64,000 nt of DNA from JAZKBN01 sp040388605. GTDB lineage: Bacteria > Bacteroidota > Bacteroidia > Cytophagales > Flexibacteraceae. Below, piece by piece: positions 18,107 to 26,656 of the stretch. The stretch spans positions 1-64,000 of the forward strand of contig JAZKBN010000006.1 in assembly GCA_040388605.1 (NCBI GenBank). Direction: 5' to 3'. The position numbers and the translations under genes are program-made. The notes below the pieces were generated by a model. The model was not told the DNA's origin. It worked only from the letters and a program-made list of their open reading frames with translations, and searched no databases. Positions within the stretch are counted from its first letter, which is position 1, and each line of letters starts with the position of its first letter.

Positions 18107-19909
18107 TTAAGCCACATTAAACTGCAGCTTAATCAGGTTGGCGTAAATGCCGCTCTCTTTATCCATTAATTCCTTGTGAGTGCCTTGTTCGCCTATTCGG
18201 CCTTCGTTGAGCACGCATATATAATCGGCATTGCGAATGGTGGCCAGGCGGTGGGCAATTATAATGGTGGTACGGCCTTTCATTAATTCATCGAGCGCCT
18301 GCTGAACCAGCATTTCAGATTCGGAGTCTAATGAGCTGGTGGCTTCATCGAGGATTAGAATGGCAGGGTCTTTTAAAACGGCCCGGGCAATGGCAATACG
18401 TTGACGCTGTCCGCCGCTGAGCTTTATGCCGCGTTCGCCCACAAGGGTATTCATGCCTTCAGGAAAGCCTTTTATAAATTGTAAGGCATTGGCTTTCTTC
18501 GCGGCTTCTTCCACTTCTGCGTCGCTTGCCCCGGGTTTGCCATAAGCAATGTTTTCGCGTATGCTGCCCCCGAACAGCATTACCTCCTGGGGAACCACGC
18601 CCACGTTTGCACGGAGCTGCGTAATGTTGTAGTTCTGTATATTCTCCCCGTCTATGCTTATGCTGCCGCCGGTTATAGGGTAGTTGCGCAACAGCAGGCT
18701 TGCCAGGGTGGTTTTACCTGCCCCGCTTTGGCCTACGAGCGCTACTTTTTGCCCGGGCTCAATGTGCAGGCTTACCTCGTGAAGCACGGTAACATCAAGC
18801 CGGCTTGGGTACGAAAACTGAACCTTGCTGAATCTTACATCGCCGGCCATGCGCTTGAAAAGCGGGGCGGGTTGGGTGTAATCAACCTCGGGCGTTTCGT
18901 CGAGTATTTCCACAATGCGCTCGCTGGCTCCTATAGTACGTTGCAGTTGACCGTACAGGTCGCCGAGGCCGCCAACGGCTGCACCAATAAAGCTGGTGTA
19001 AACTATAAAGCTCACCAAACCACCTATTGTGATTTCCTTATTGGCTACCAGGCCCAGGCCATACCACATTACCAACACTATTCCACCGAAAATGGCGAAA
19101 ATAACAAAGCTGATAAATGCGCCGCGGTAGCTTGCTGTGTGCAAAGCATTTTTCAAAACTTTATTCAGGGCAGTGCGGTAACGCTGAATTTCGAAAAGCT
19201 CATTGGTAAAAGCTTTTACTACGTTTATTGCCTGCAGGGTTTCTTCAGCAATAATATTAGCTTCGGCCAGCTCATCCTGTACTTTTTTGCTGAGCTTACG
19301 TATGAAGCGGCCGAATACCAGTGCCCCGCCAACTATAAGCGGGAAGCTGCTGAGCATAACCAATGTAAGCTGCGGAGATATGTAGCAGATAAATACTATG
19401 CCTATAATTAGCGTAGCGAACTGCCTGAAAAACTCAGCCAGTGTAAAGCTGAGCACATCCTGCAGCTGGCTTATATCTGAAGTCAATCGGCTGGTGAGCT
19501 CGCCCACCCGGCGCTGCTCAAGGTAAGGAACAGGCAGGCAAAGTATGCGGCTGTACAGGGCTGTACGTATATCGCGCATGGTGTTCTCGCTTACGGTAGC
19601 GAAAATGGCTACGCGTATAAAGCTGAATGCGGCCTGCAACATTAAAATGCCAATCAGGCTCAGGGCTATATCATTACGGCTTACTTTATTGGCTACACCT
19701 GTTGCGCTGTCGACAAGCTTGCCGGTAACGTAAGGGAATGCCATGGTGGTAAGGCTGCTGAAAGCCAAAAATATTAAGCCCGTAAAAAACCTCAATCTGT
19801 AGGGCTTTACAAAACTGAACACCCTAAGGGCCTGTTTCAGGCCGGCCTTGGTTACTTTCTTTTTGTCTTTCTCTTCAACAGGTGCGGAACCGGGACGTCC
19901 GTTTGCCAT
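18107..19909 (-). CDS. ABC exporter, fused permease/ATPase (MsbA-like)
   Basis: A 600-residue half-transporter: an N-terminal six-helix membrane domain (about residues 35-325) and a C-terminal ATPase. The ATPase has Walker A GQSGAGKTT (about 391), the LSGGQRQR signature (about 496), Walker B ILILDEATS (about 520) and the switch His in IIIAHRL (about 552). It would work as a homodimer in the inner membrane, exporting a lipid or drug-like compound. The family includes MsbA lipid A flippases and multidrug exporters; I cannot separate these from sequence alone. The charged N-terminus before the first helix is normal. It is transcribed alone, divergently from the efflux operon across a 674-base gap. 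Confidence 0.9.
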   Translation of the reverse strand: MANGRPGSAPVEEKDKKKVTKAGLKQALRVFSFVKPYRLRFFTGLIFLAFSSLTTMAFPYVTGKLVDSATGVANKVSRNDIALSLIGILMLQAAFSFIRVAIFATVSENTMRDIRTALYSRILCLPVPYLEQRRVGELTSRLTSDISQLQDVLSFTLAEFFRQFATLIIGIVFICYISPQLTLVMLSSFPLIVGGALVFGRFIRKLSKKVQDELAEANIIAEETLQAINVVKAFTNELFEIQRYRTALNKVLKNALHTASYRGAFISFVIFAIFGGIVLVMWYGLGLVANKEITIGGLVSFIVYTSFIGAAVGGLGDLYGQLQRTIGASERIVEILDETPEVDYTQPAPLFKRMAGDVRFSKVQFSYPSRLDVTVLHEVSLHIEPGQKVALVGQSGAGKTTLASLLLRNYPITGGSISIDGENIQNYNITQLRANVGVVPQEVMLFGGSIRENIAYGKPGASDAEVEEAAKKANALQFIKGFPEGMNTLVGERGIKLSGGQRQRIAIARAVLKDPAILILDEATSSLDSESEMLVQQALDELMKGRTTIIIAHRLATIRNADYICVLNEGRIGEQGTHKELMDKESGIYANLIKLQFNVA

Positions 19910-19981
19910 ATTCTCTGGTTTCTATGATGCATGGCAGATGAACTCTGATACAATTAAATATCTGCCGGCCGCAAAAGTACG

Positions 19982-19989
19982 CAAATATA
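19982..19989 (-). promoter_or_regulatory. Putative -7 element (TATATTTG) for the ABC exporter
   Basis: The minus strand reads TATATTTG, a full TAnnTTTG match, about 73 bases upstream of the exporter ATG at 19909. No exact TTG at standard spacing was found. Confidence 0.4.
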
Positions 19990-20409
19990 CCGGCAGCAGA
20001 AGCAGCCGGTACCGGAGGGAACAGTATTACCGACGAAGGGCTGCATTAGTATGATTAATGAGCGCGCCAGTTTTTTCAGTCGGCTTGATTTCAGCCAGGC
20101 AATTTACCCGGTAAGGGGAATATATAAGCGGCCCGCTTTATTGCTGATTGACATTTGCTTTCCCGGCTGTTTTTCGGCCGGAAGCTTTATGATTATATTG
20201 AAATAATTCTGTGGAATTTAAAACATTTTTAGTTGTAACTGTGTTTGTGCGTACTTATTTGTTCTGAATCAGTCTTTTAGGCCGGTTTTATAAGCCTTTG
20301 CCGCCTTGGGAACTTTGTACACTTTTTAACCCGCATTCCGCACTGCCATTCATTCCTTAAGCTTCTTCCTTTCAGTAAGTATTTTCCCCGGTTCATTCCT
20401 AAACAGGTC

Positions 20410-20427
20410 TAATCAATCGCTTGATTA
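20410..20427. promoter_or_regulatory. Palindromic operator, likely for the TetR regulator
   Basis: A perfect inverted repeat TAATCAA-tcgc-TTGATTA, with 7-base arms and a 4-base spacer. The right arm contains the TTG that serves as the -33 element of the tetR promoter. Size, symmetry and position are what is expected for a TetR dimer site, so binding would block RNA polymerase. Binding itself is inferred. Confidence 0.65.
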
Positions 20428-20448
20428 AGTTTTCGGTAATTAACTTTG
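20421..20448 (+). promoter_or_regulatory. Promoter of the tetR-tolC-emrAB operon
   Basis: TTG at 20421-20423 and TAACTTTG at 20441-20448 are 17 bases apart, matching the Bacteroidota promoter form. The -33 TTG lies in the right arm of the operator palindrome. The leader would be about 120 bases. Confidence 0.55.
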
Positions 20449-20583
20449 CAGCTGTAAATGCTGCCGAGGGGGCTAGTTGCACCCCGGGCAGTTTATTAAT
20501 TAAAGAATTTAAAAGGCTTTTCAAATATTCTGAAACCCGTGGCCGATTTGGCCAACCTGTACTTCTGAAACCACACAAAAACC

Positions 20584-21207
20584 ATGACCGATACTAAGGA
20601 TAAAATACTTGTTGCAGCCGAAGAGCTTATAGCCGAACACGGTTTCGAGGTAGCAACCACCCGCATGATAGCCAAGGCCTGCGGCGTTAATATTGCCATG
20701 ATAAACTATTACTTCGGCGGTAAGGAGCAATTGCTTGAGAAACTGATTGAAATGCGCCTGGCTACTTTTGCCGGGAAGGTAGAAGAGGTTTCAGCGGCAT
20801 CGGGTTCGGCGTACCAGAAGATGATTACCATCATAGATTTTTATGTTGATAAGCTGGGCGGCGAAGTTGGCCGTGGCCGTATTATTATACGTGAGCTTGA
20901 CGGCATGCAGCGCCCGCGCCTGGCAGGTATGATACTTGAAAGCATCAGCAAAAACCGCCAGAAGGTAGCCGGCATTATTCGCGACGGTATTGCCTCCGGT
21001 GAATTCCGTGAGGCAGATGTGGAGCTCACCACCATGACCATTTACAGCGTGATTTACCAGTTCAGCCATAACCCATTCTATACCAATATGCTCATTGGAG
21101 ATAAAACCTCTACCGAGCGCTTCCTTGACCCCGAGTTCCATGTTCGCATTAAAGCTTTCCTCAAGGATCTTGTTGCCAACCAACTTCTGCCACATGACAA
21201 AAAATAA
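20584..21207 (+). CDS. TetR family transcriptional regulator
   Basis: A 207-residue regulator. The N-terminal helix-turn-helix is clear: KILVAAEELIAEHGFEVATT, then IAKACGVNIAMINYYFGGKEQLL. The C-terminal helical part would bind a ligand and form the dimer. It is the first gene of an operon with tolC-, emrA- and emrB-type genes; its 3' end overlaps the tolC start by 14 bases. By family precedent it represses its own operon through the palindrome at 20410-20427 and lets go on binding a toxic compound. The inducer is not deducible. Confidence 0.88.
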   Translation: MTDTKDKILVAAEELIAEHGFEVATTRMIAKACGVNIAMINYYFGGKEQLLEKLIEMRLATFAGKVEEVSAASGSAYQKMITIIDFYVDKLGGEVGRGRIIIRELDGMQRPRLAGMILESISKNRQKVAGIIRDGIASGEFREADVELTTMTIYSVIYQFSHNPFYTNMLIGDKTSTERFLDPEFHVRIKAFLKDLVANQLLPHDKK

Positions 21208-22555
21208 TAAAACAGGCCTGCACCCGGGCAGGCCGGTAATGCCTGCGCTGCTTACCCTTTTGCTGCTCTTTGCAGGGTTAAGCAATTCGGCAAATGCGCA
21301 GGGCAAACCCATAACACTTAAGCAGGCATTAGAGCTTGGCCTGAACCACAGCTATAAGCTGAAAGAAAGCCGCGCAAACATTGCCATTGCACAGGCCAAT
21401 CGCAGCAGGCTGAAAGATGCCATGCTGCCGACTGCAAGCCTGAATGCCAATTATACCCGCATAAGCAATAACATTACCCAGTTGCCCCCCGTTGATTTTG
21501 GCGGCGGACCGGTAATTCTTAACAGGCAGATTTTAAACCAGTACGTAACCCGCGCCAGCATCAGCGAGCAGGTGTTTGCCGGTTTTAAAGCGAAAAACGC
21601 CCTTGCATCGGCCCGCCTGCTTGAAGAAGCGGCTGTGCTCGACGGCGAGCGTGATAAAGCCGATGTTTCAATTTCTGTCATTCGCGCTTATTACGATGTT
21701 TATAAGCTTGAGCAAACCCGTCGCATGATAAACGACAACCTGGGCAATGCACGCGAGAACCTTGCCAACGCCCAAAGCAATGCAAGGAACGGGGTTGTTA
21801 CCGAGAACGATGTTTTACGCGTTCGCCTGCAGCAAACCAATATTGAATATACCCTTGTTGATGTTGAAAACAACCTGAAAGCAGCAAGGTATAACCTAAG
21901 CGTAATGCTCGGCCTGCCTGCTGATATGGCCCTGCAGCCCGATACCGCAAGCATATTCAGCCAACATGCAGGTATTCCCGCTTTTGATGCCATGCTCACC
22001 CAGGCCGGCGGACGTGCCGAGCTGAAAGCGGCCGGCCTTCGCCTGCTCTCTTCTGAAAAGGAAGCGGAGCTGTTGCGCGGCAATTACCTGCCCACCATCA
22101 GCGTTGGCGGTAATTACAATTACATGAACCCTAACCCCAGGATATTCCCGCCGGCGCCCATTTGGAAGAATACATGGGATGCAGGCGTTACATTCAGCTA
22201 TAACCTGACCAACCTGTACACCAATAAGCATAACCTTGCCAATGCTTACGCGGTATCTGACGCCATTAAGGCCCGCAAAGAAAGCCTGAATGAAGCCATA
22301 CAGACAGACCTGAAGCGCCAGAGCCTTGCTTATGAGCGGGAGCAGCAAAAAATATCGGTAGCCAATAAGGCTTACAGCCAGGCTGCTGAAAATTACCGCG
22401 TTACCCGCAATAAATACAACAGCGGCGTTAGTATTCTAACCGAGCTGCTTGATGCCGACCTTTTGCTTTTACAGGCACGCATTAACCAAAGCACCGCCAA
22501 AGCTGATGCTGAGATTGCCTGGTATAATATGCAGTATGCCCTCGGGGCATTGTAA
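21194..22555 (+). CDS. TolC-family outer membrane efflux channel
   Basis: About 453 residues from the ATG at 21194; that start gives a short basic stretch and then a signal peptide (MPALLTLLLLFAGLSNSANA). A longer frame back to 21095 lies fully inside tetR and is unlikely. The mature part begins KPITLKQALELGLNHSYKLK, typical of the outer membrane efflux protein family, with a second half-repeat containing the SILTELLDADLLLLQARIN motif. A trimer would form the outer-membrane tunnel of the pump built with the next two gene products. The 14-base overlap with tetR suggests translational coupling. Confidence 0.9.
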   Translation: MTKNNKTGLHPGRPVMPALLTLLLLFAGLSNSANAQGKPITLKQALELGLNHSYKLKESRANIAIAQANRSRLKDAMLPTASLNANYTRISNNITQLPPVDFGGGPVILNRQILNQYVTRASISEQVFAGFKAKNALASARLLEEAAVLDGERDKADVSISVIRAYYDVYKLEQTRRMINDNLGNARENLANAQSNARNGVVTENDVLRVRLQQTNIEYTLVDVENNLKAARYNLSVMLGLPADMALQPDTASIFSQHAGIPAFDAMLTQAGGRAELKAAGLRLLSSEKEAELLRGNYLPTISVGGNYNYMNPNPRIFPPAPIWKNTWDAGVTFSYNLTNLYTNKHNLANAYAVSDAIKARKESLNEAIQTDLKRQSLAYEREQQKISVANKAYSQAAENYRVTRNKYNSGVSILTELLDADLLLLQARINQSTAKADAEIAWYNMQYALGAL

Positions 22556-22638
22556 CAGAAATTAATTAAAACATTAAGCCGAGGCATGAGCCCGGCCACA
22601 GATATATACCGAACAGGAACAGGAATTATACAACCATT

Positions 22639-23724
22639 ATGGAAGCCAACGAAACTCCAAAGAAGAAAAAGAATGTATTGCCATTTGTGCTGCTTGCCAT
22701 TGCCATTATAGGCGGCTATATAGGTTACCGCGCCTACAGCTTCGGCAAGCACCATATTGAAACCGACGATGCGCAGATAGACGGCAATATTGCCCCGGTT
22801 CTGCCCCGTACAGCAGGCTATGTGCAGGCCCTGCCCGTAGTTGAAAACCAAGCTGTTAAAGCCGGTGAATTGCTCGTAAGGCTCGACAGCGATGAGCTGA
22901 AGCTTAAAGTGGAGCAAAGCGAGGCCGCGCTTAATAACGCCATTGCCAACGTGGAGCTTGTTCGTGCCAATGTGCAGGCTATACGGGCAGCTTATAATAC
23001 CGCCACAGCCAACCTGGGCACAGCCCGCGCCGATATACAGGCCGCCGAAGTAACGGCAAATAAAAATGCCAAAGATTTTGAGCGCAGCGCTTCCCTGCTG
23101 AAAGAGAAAAGCATCAGCCAGCAGGCTTATGACAATGCCGAGGCCGCCCGCCAAAGCAGCGACGTACAGGTTGAAACCAACCGCCGCAAGCTGAGCGCAT
23201 TACAGGCGCAGGCCGAGGCAGCTAAGAGCCAGGTAGCTGCTGCCGAAAGGCAGGTTGCCGTGGCCGAGGCTGCAGTTGAGCAACGTAAATCAGACCTTAA
23301 TCTCAGCAAGCTGCAATTGGGCTATTCGGAAGTTCGTGCTCCTATTACGGGGCGTGTGAGCCGTAAGAATGTGCAGTTCGGGCAATATGTATCTCAGGGG
23401 CAAAGTCTTATGAGCATAGTGCAGGAAGACAGCGTTTGGGCTACAGCCAATTTCAAGGAAACACAAATAGGCCGCATGGCCCCCGGCATGACCGTAAAAA
23501 TAGAGGTGGATGCCTACCCTGACCATGATTTCGAAGGTGTAATACACAGCTTCAGCGGCGCTACAGGCTCTAAATTCGCGCTGCTGCCACCTGATAATGC
23601 TACCGGCAACTTCGTAAAGGTGGTGCAGCGTGTGCCCGTTAAAATACTCATCACCTCTAAACCCGACCCTAAGGCCGTGTTGCGTGCGGGTATGAACATA
23701 AATGCAGTTGTAAACCTGGATTAA
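22639..23724 (+). CDS. emrA: HlyD/EmrA-family membrane fusion protein
   Basis: 361 residues. An N-terminal membrane anchor (VLPFVLLAIAIIGGYIGYRA) is followed by the first half of a lipoyl-like domain (HHIETDDAQIDGNIAPVLPR), a long Ala/Gln/Glu-rich coiled coil (about residues 80-215), the second lipoyl half (LGYSEVRAPITGRVSRKNV) and a beta-barrel domain (SVWATANFKETQIGRM). This is the order of EmrA-type periplasmic adaptors that link an MFS pump to a TolC channel. It lies between the channel gene and emrB, 4 bases before the latter. Confidence 0.9.
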   Translation: MEANETPKKKKNVLPFVLLAIAIIGGYIGYRAYSFGKHHIETDDAQIDGNIAPVLPRTAGYVQALPVVENQAVKAGELLVRLDSDELKLKVEQSEAALNNAIANVELVRANVQAIRAAYNTATANLGTARADIQAAEVTANKNAKDFERSASLLKEKSISQQAYDNAEAARQSSDVQVETNRRKLSALQAQAEAAKSQVAAAERQVAVAEAAVEQRKSDLNLSKLQLGYSEVRAPITGRVSRKNVQFGQYVSQGQSLMSIVQEDSVWATANFKETQIGRMAPGMTVKIEVDAYPDHDFEGVIHSFSGATGSKFALLPPDNATGNFVKVVQRVPVKILITSKPDPKAVLRAGMNINAVVNLD

Positions 23725-23728
23725 GGAT

Positions 23729-25354
23729 ATGGCCGAAAAAACCGCCACTGCGTCGGCGCCTGCTTCGGTCGCCGCAGCCTTCGCCCCCGTTTACGAACAG
23801 GGCGCGCGCAAATGGATAATTACCATTACCGTTATCTGCTGTGCCCTGCTGGAGCTTATTGATACCAGCGTGGTAAACGTGGCTCTTACCCAGTTAATGG
23901 GTAACCTGGGCGCAACCCTGAGCGAGGTAAGCTGGGTAATTGCCGCTTACGGCATTGCCAACGTAATTATAGTACCCATGGCCGGCTGGCTGAGCCTGAA
24001 ATTCGGGCGTACAAGGTACTTTGCCGCCAGTATAATCCTGTTCACCGTGGCATCCATACTCTGCGGAACAAGCACCAATATTTGGGAGCTTGTGTTCTTC
24101 AGGTTTATGCAGGGCATAGGTGGTGGTGCCCTGCTGGCAACTTCCCAATCTATCCTGTTCGAAACCTTTCCGCCGCATGAACGCGGCCTGGCAGGGGCTA
24201 TGTACGGCATGGGCGTTGTCATTGGTCCTACATTGGGCCCGACCATAGGCGGCTATATAGTGGATAATTATGACTGGCCTTGGATATTCTTCGTGAACGT
24301 GCCTATCGGGATTATAGCTACCATATTAACTATCTATTACATAAAGGACCCCGGTTATGCCAAGGCCCTGCGCGCCAAAATGCGCGGTATAGATTTCCCC
24401 GGCATATTCCTGCTGATTCTTGGTGTAGGTAACCTGCAAATGGTTCTTGAGCAGGGTGAACGCGAAGACTGGTTCCATACCCCTTATATAACTGTTTGCA
24501 CCATTGCGGCAGTTATAGGCGTGGTTGGCTTCATCTGGCGCGAGCTTACCGCCGAAAACCCGATTGTGGATTTGAAGGTGCTTAAAAACCCTTCGCTTGC
24601 AATAGGTACCCTGCTGAGCTTTATTCTCGGTTTCGGGCTCTTCGGATCGGTGTTTATTATACCGGTATTCTCGCAGCAGATTTTGGGCTTTACGGCCCTG
24701 CAAACCGGGCAGATGCTGATACCCGGCGCCATAGCTACCGGCTTTATGATGCCAATTGTTGGCAGGCTTATAGGGGCAGGTGTAAGCCAGAAGATAATGA
24801 TACCCATCGGGTTCTTCCTCTTCTTTGTTTTCACGGTAATGCTTTACAACATTATTACACCCTTCTCCGGAACCGACGATTTCTTTTACCCCCTGCTGGT
24901 TCGGGGCTTTGGGCTCGGGCTCATATTTGTGCCTTTAACCACGCTCTCTTTGAGCACGCTTAAAGGGCAGGAAATTGCCCAGGGCGCAGGGCTTACCGCC
25001 ATGATTCGCCAATTGGGCGGGGCATTCGGGGTGGCAATTCTGAGCACCTATCTACAGGTAAAAGCCGCCGGTCACCGTAATGATCTTTTGGCATACGTTG
25101 GCAGCGGCGATCCTGCAGTTACCTCGCGCCTTGCCGGCCTGAAGGCAAGCTTCATGAGTAAAGGCTTCGATTCTTTGCGGGCAACTCAGCAGGCATACCA
25201 GGCACTTGAAGGCATGCTCACCAGGCAGGCCATGATGCTTACCTTTATGGATGTATTCCTGTTCCTTGGCATGTTCTTTATTTGTTGCATACCCTTGGTA
25301 TTGCTCATACGTAAAGGCAAAGCCAAAATAAGTATGGACGATGCCGGGCATTAA
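23729..25354 (+). CDS. emrB: EmrB/QacA-type MFS multidrug efflux transporter (DHA2, 14 TM)
   Basis: 541 residues with about 14 hydrophobic helices. Family motifs seen: ELIDTSVVNVALTQLMGNLG in TM1, LSLKFGRTRYF (MFS motif A) after TM2, GIGGGALLATSQSILFETFP in TM4, and motif C-like GMGVVIGPTLGPTIGGYIVD in TM5. It would expel lipophilic compounds using the proton gradient, together with the EmrA-type adaptor and the TolC-type channel of the same operon. A strong terminator follows. Substrate range is unknown. Confidence 0.92.
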   Translation: MAEKTATASAPASVAAAFAPVYEQGARKWIITITVICCALLELIDTSVVNVALTQLMGNLGATLSEVSWVIAAYGIANVIIVPMAGWLSLKFGRTRYFAASIILFTVASILCGTSTNIWELVFFRFMQGIGGGALLATSQSILFETFPPHERGLAGAMYGMGVVIGPTLGPTIGGYIVDNYDWPWIFFVNVPIGIIATILTIYYIKDPGYAKALRAKMRGIDFPGIFLLILGVGNLQMVLEQGEREDWFHTPYITVCTIAAVIGVVGFIWRELTAENPIVDLKVLKNPSLAIGTLLSFILGFGLFGSVFIIPVFSQQILGFTALQTGQMLIPGAIATGFMMPIVGRLIGAGVSQKIMIPIGFFLFFVFTVMLYNIITPFSGTDDFFYPLLVRGFGLGLIFVPLTTLSLSTLKGQEIAQGAGLTAMIRQLGGAFGVAILSTYLQVKAAGHRNDLLAYVGSGDPAVTSRLAGLKASFMSKGFDSLRATQQAYQALEGMLTRQAMMLTFMDVFLFLGMFFICCIPLVLLIRKGKAKISMDDAGH

Positions 25355-25414
25355 TAATCTTTGAATTTAATTTTGGTTTAGTGTGTTAAGCTTTGAACTG
25401 TGAATTATGAAACG

Positions 25415-25439
25415 AAAAAGGGGCGAAAGCCCCTTTTTT
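25415..25439 (+). terminator. Terminator of the efflux operon
   Basis: AAAAAGGGGC and GCCCCTTTTTT form a strong stem around a GAAA tetraloop, with the T-run as part of the 3' arm. It lies about 60 bases past the emrB stop. Confidence 0.9.
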
Positions 25440-25504
25440 AATAGTCGTTAGGTTATTTATATATTGAATATTAATTTTCGGCATAAATATTCGTTAGTAC
25501 AGAT

Positions 25505-25960
25505 ATGATGAAAACAGGAATATGTCTTTTTACGCTTGCGATGTCTGCAGCGTTCCAACTAAAGGCCGATAATTTAAGTAATGGAAATACAGCGGCTAAG
25601 TCTGAAATCATAGCTGATTACGGAGTACCGGCAAAGCCTGCCCCGGCGCAAACGCCGACCAACGGAAGCAAATCAGTATCGCCTGCAAAGCCTACCGATA
25701 AGCAAAAAAGGTGGCTTGGCGATTGTACCGCCAAAGAAACCGGTGTTTGTACTGTATTGGAAAAGTATGTGAAAAAGAGGCTCAAAGACCAAAAAACATA
25801 TAAGCATGTAAAAACCACCTATACCTATTCAGATGAACATGTATTGGTTGCCATGCGCTATAAAGCCCAAACACCCACCGGCAATTATTACGTGGAAGAA
25901 ATTAGGGCCCAAATAGGCTACAACTGCGAAATGAAACAGGTTGTGTACCACGGGCATTAA
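25505..25960 (+). CDS. Small secreted protein of unknown function
   Basis: 151 residues with a signal peptide (MMKTGICLFTLAMSAAFQLK, likely cut after KADN or nearby) and a Pro/Ala/Lys-rich linker (about residues 40-65). A compact C-terminal domain contains three cysteines (GDCTAKETGVC and YNCEM). Its CTVLEKYVKKRLKDQKTYKH, then VKTTYTYSDEHVLVAMRYK, resembles a domain I have seen in other Bacteroidota hypothetical proteins with LKDPDSYE-like and VRxxYRxKN-like segments, but I cannot name it. It lies after the efflux operon terminator and is convergent with another small secreted protein. Confidence 0.7.
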   Translation: MMKTGICLFTLAMSAAFQLKADNLSNGNTAAKSEIIADYGVPAKPAPAQTPTNGSKSVSPAKPTDKQKRWLGDCTAKETGVCTVLEKYVKKRLKDQKTYKHVKTTYTYSDEHVLVAMRYKAQTPTGNYYVEEIRAQIGYNCEMKQVVYHGH

Positions 25961-26035
25961 TATGCTGTGGGTGCACAACCTGTTGATTCTGTTTTTGCGG
26001 GTACTAAATAACACTTAAATCACGTTAAAACAGTA

Positions 26036-26068
26036 AAAATCAGGCCGCTAATTTAAAGGCCTGATTTT
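26036..26068. terminator. Bidirectional terminator between two small secreted-protein genes
   Basis: AAAATCAGGCC (26036-26046) pairs with GGCCTGATTTT (26058-26068). A/T tracts on both flanks let it act for the plus-strand gene ending at 25960 and the minus-strand gene ending at 26081. Confidence 0.82.
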
Positions 26069-26080
26069 ATGATGTTATAG

Positions 26081-26500
26081 TTATTGCAATTTTATATGAT
26101 TGTCTTCGTTGCAGTTACTGTTCCCGTTCCAAAAGTAGGTGCCGCCTGCAGTTTCAGCATACCAGGCAGTATAACCATCAAATGGGTAAACCGAACTCCT
26201 GCCATAGGGTGAAATTGTTCCTTGGAAATGCCCGTCGGTATAAATGTTGATGTAATACCCAACATAACTATCGAAATCGAGTTGACAGTCGCGTTTTTTG
26301 CCTTTCCCTATTTCCGTATCCGTTGTAGGCAGGCTGCTTTTTTTAGAAGCTTTACTTTCTGCAGTACTTAGTTTTTTCGTTGCCTGCGTAGTCTTAATTG
26401 CCTTTTTTTGGTGATTTCCGGTTTGTGCCGGTGAATTAAAGGCAATTCCTATCGATAGCACAAAAACAAGCGCTGTTGCAATTTTTGCTGATTTTTTCAT
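26081..26500 (-). CDS. Small secreted lysine/threonine-rich protein of unknown function
   Basis: 139 residues from the ATG at 26500, which gives a good signal peptide (MKKSAKIATALVFVLSIGIA); the frame extends 15 codons further but without signal-peptide character. After a Lys/Thr/Ser-rich linker (about residues 30-65) comes a domain rich in aromatics: DSYVGYYINIYTDGHFQGTI, then YAETAGGTYFWNG. The pattern IYTDGxxQGTI ... GYTAWYAETAGGTYFW suggests a small beta-sandwich, and I know similar hypothetical proteins only as unnamed. Two cysteines (RDCQLD and NSNCNE) may form a disulfide. Confidence 0.65.
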   Translation of the reverse strand: MKKSAKIATALVFVLSIGIAFNSPAQTGNHQKKAIKTTQATKKLSTAESKASKKSSLPTTDTEIGKGKKRDCQLDFDSYVGYYINIYTDGHFQGTISPYGRSSVYPFDGYTAWYAETAGGTYFWNGNSNCNEDNHIKLQ

Positions 26501-26656
26501 GCACATAATTACATGCGATCTAATACTTACCAAAATGGTCCTCATTTTTATATTCAGACGTAATTTTCGGTGTTTTTAGAGGAGCCTTTTTTTTGATTGT
26601 TGAACAGTAAACATAAATACATTTGCGTAAATAAGCATGGCAGAATAATTGAGGAG

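Larger units (their letters stand above)
19910..20583. other. Divergent intergenic region between ABC exporter and tetR
   Basis: 674 bases without a credible gene. It holds a minus-strand TATATTTG element for the exporter near 19982, and the tetR operator palindrome and promoter near 20410-20448. The 240 bases in the middle and the roughly 130 bases before the tetR ATG show no gene or RNA that I recognise. Confidence 0.6.

Noticed and set aside
18728..19411. 227-codon plus-strand frame
   Set aside because: It is a shadow of the ABC exporter.
22393..23154. 253-codon minus-strand frame
   Set aside because: It is antisense to the tolC- and emrA-type genes, which have clear family motifs on the plus strand.
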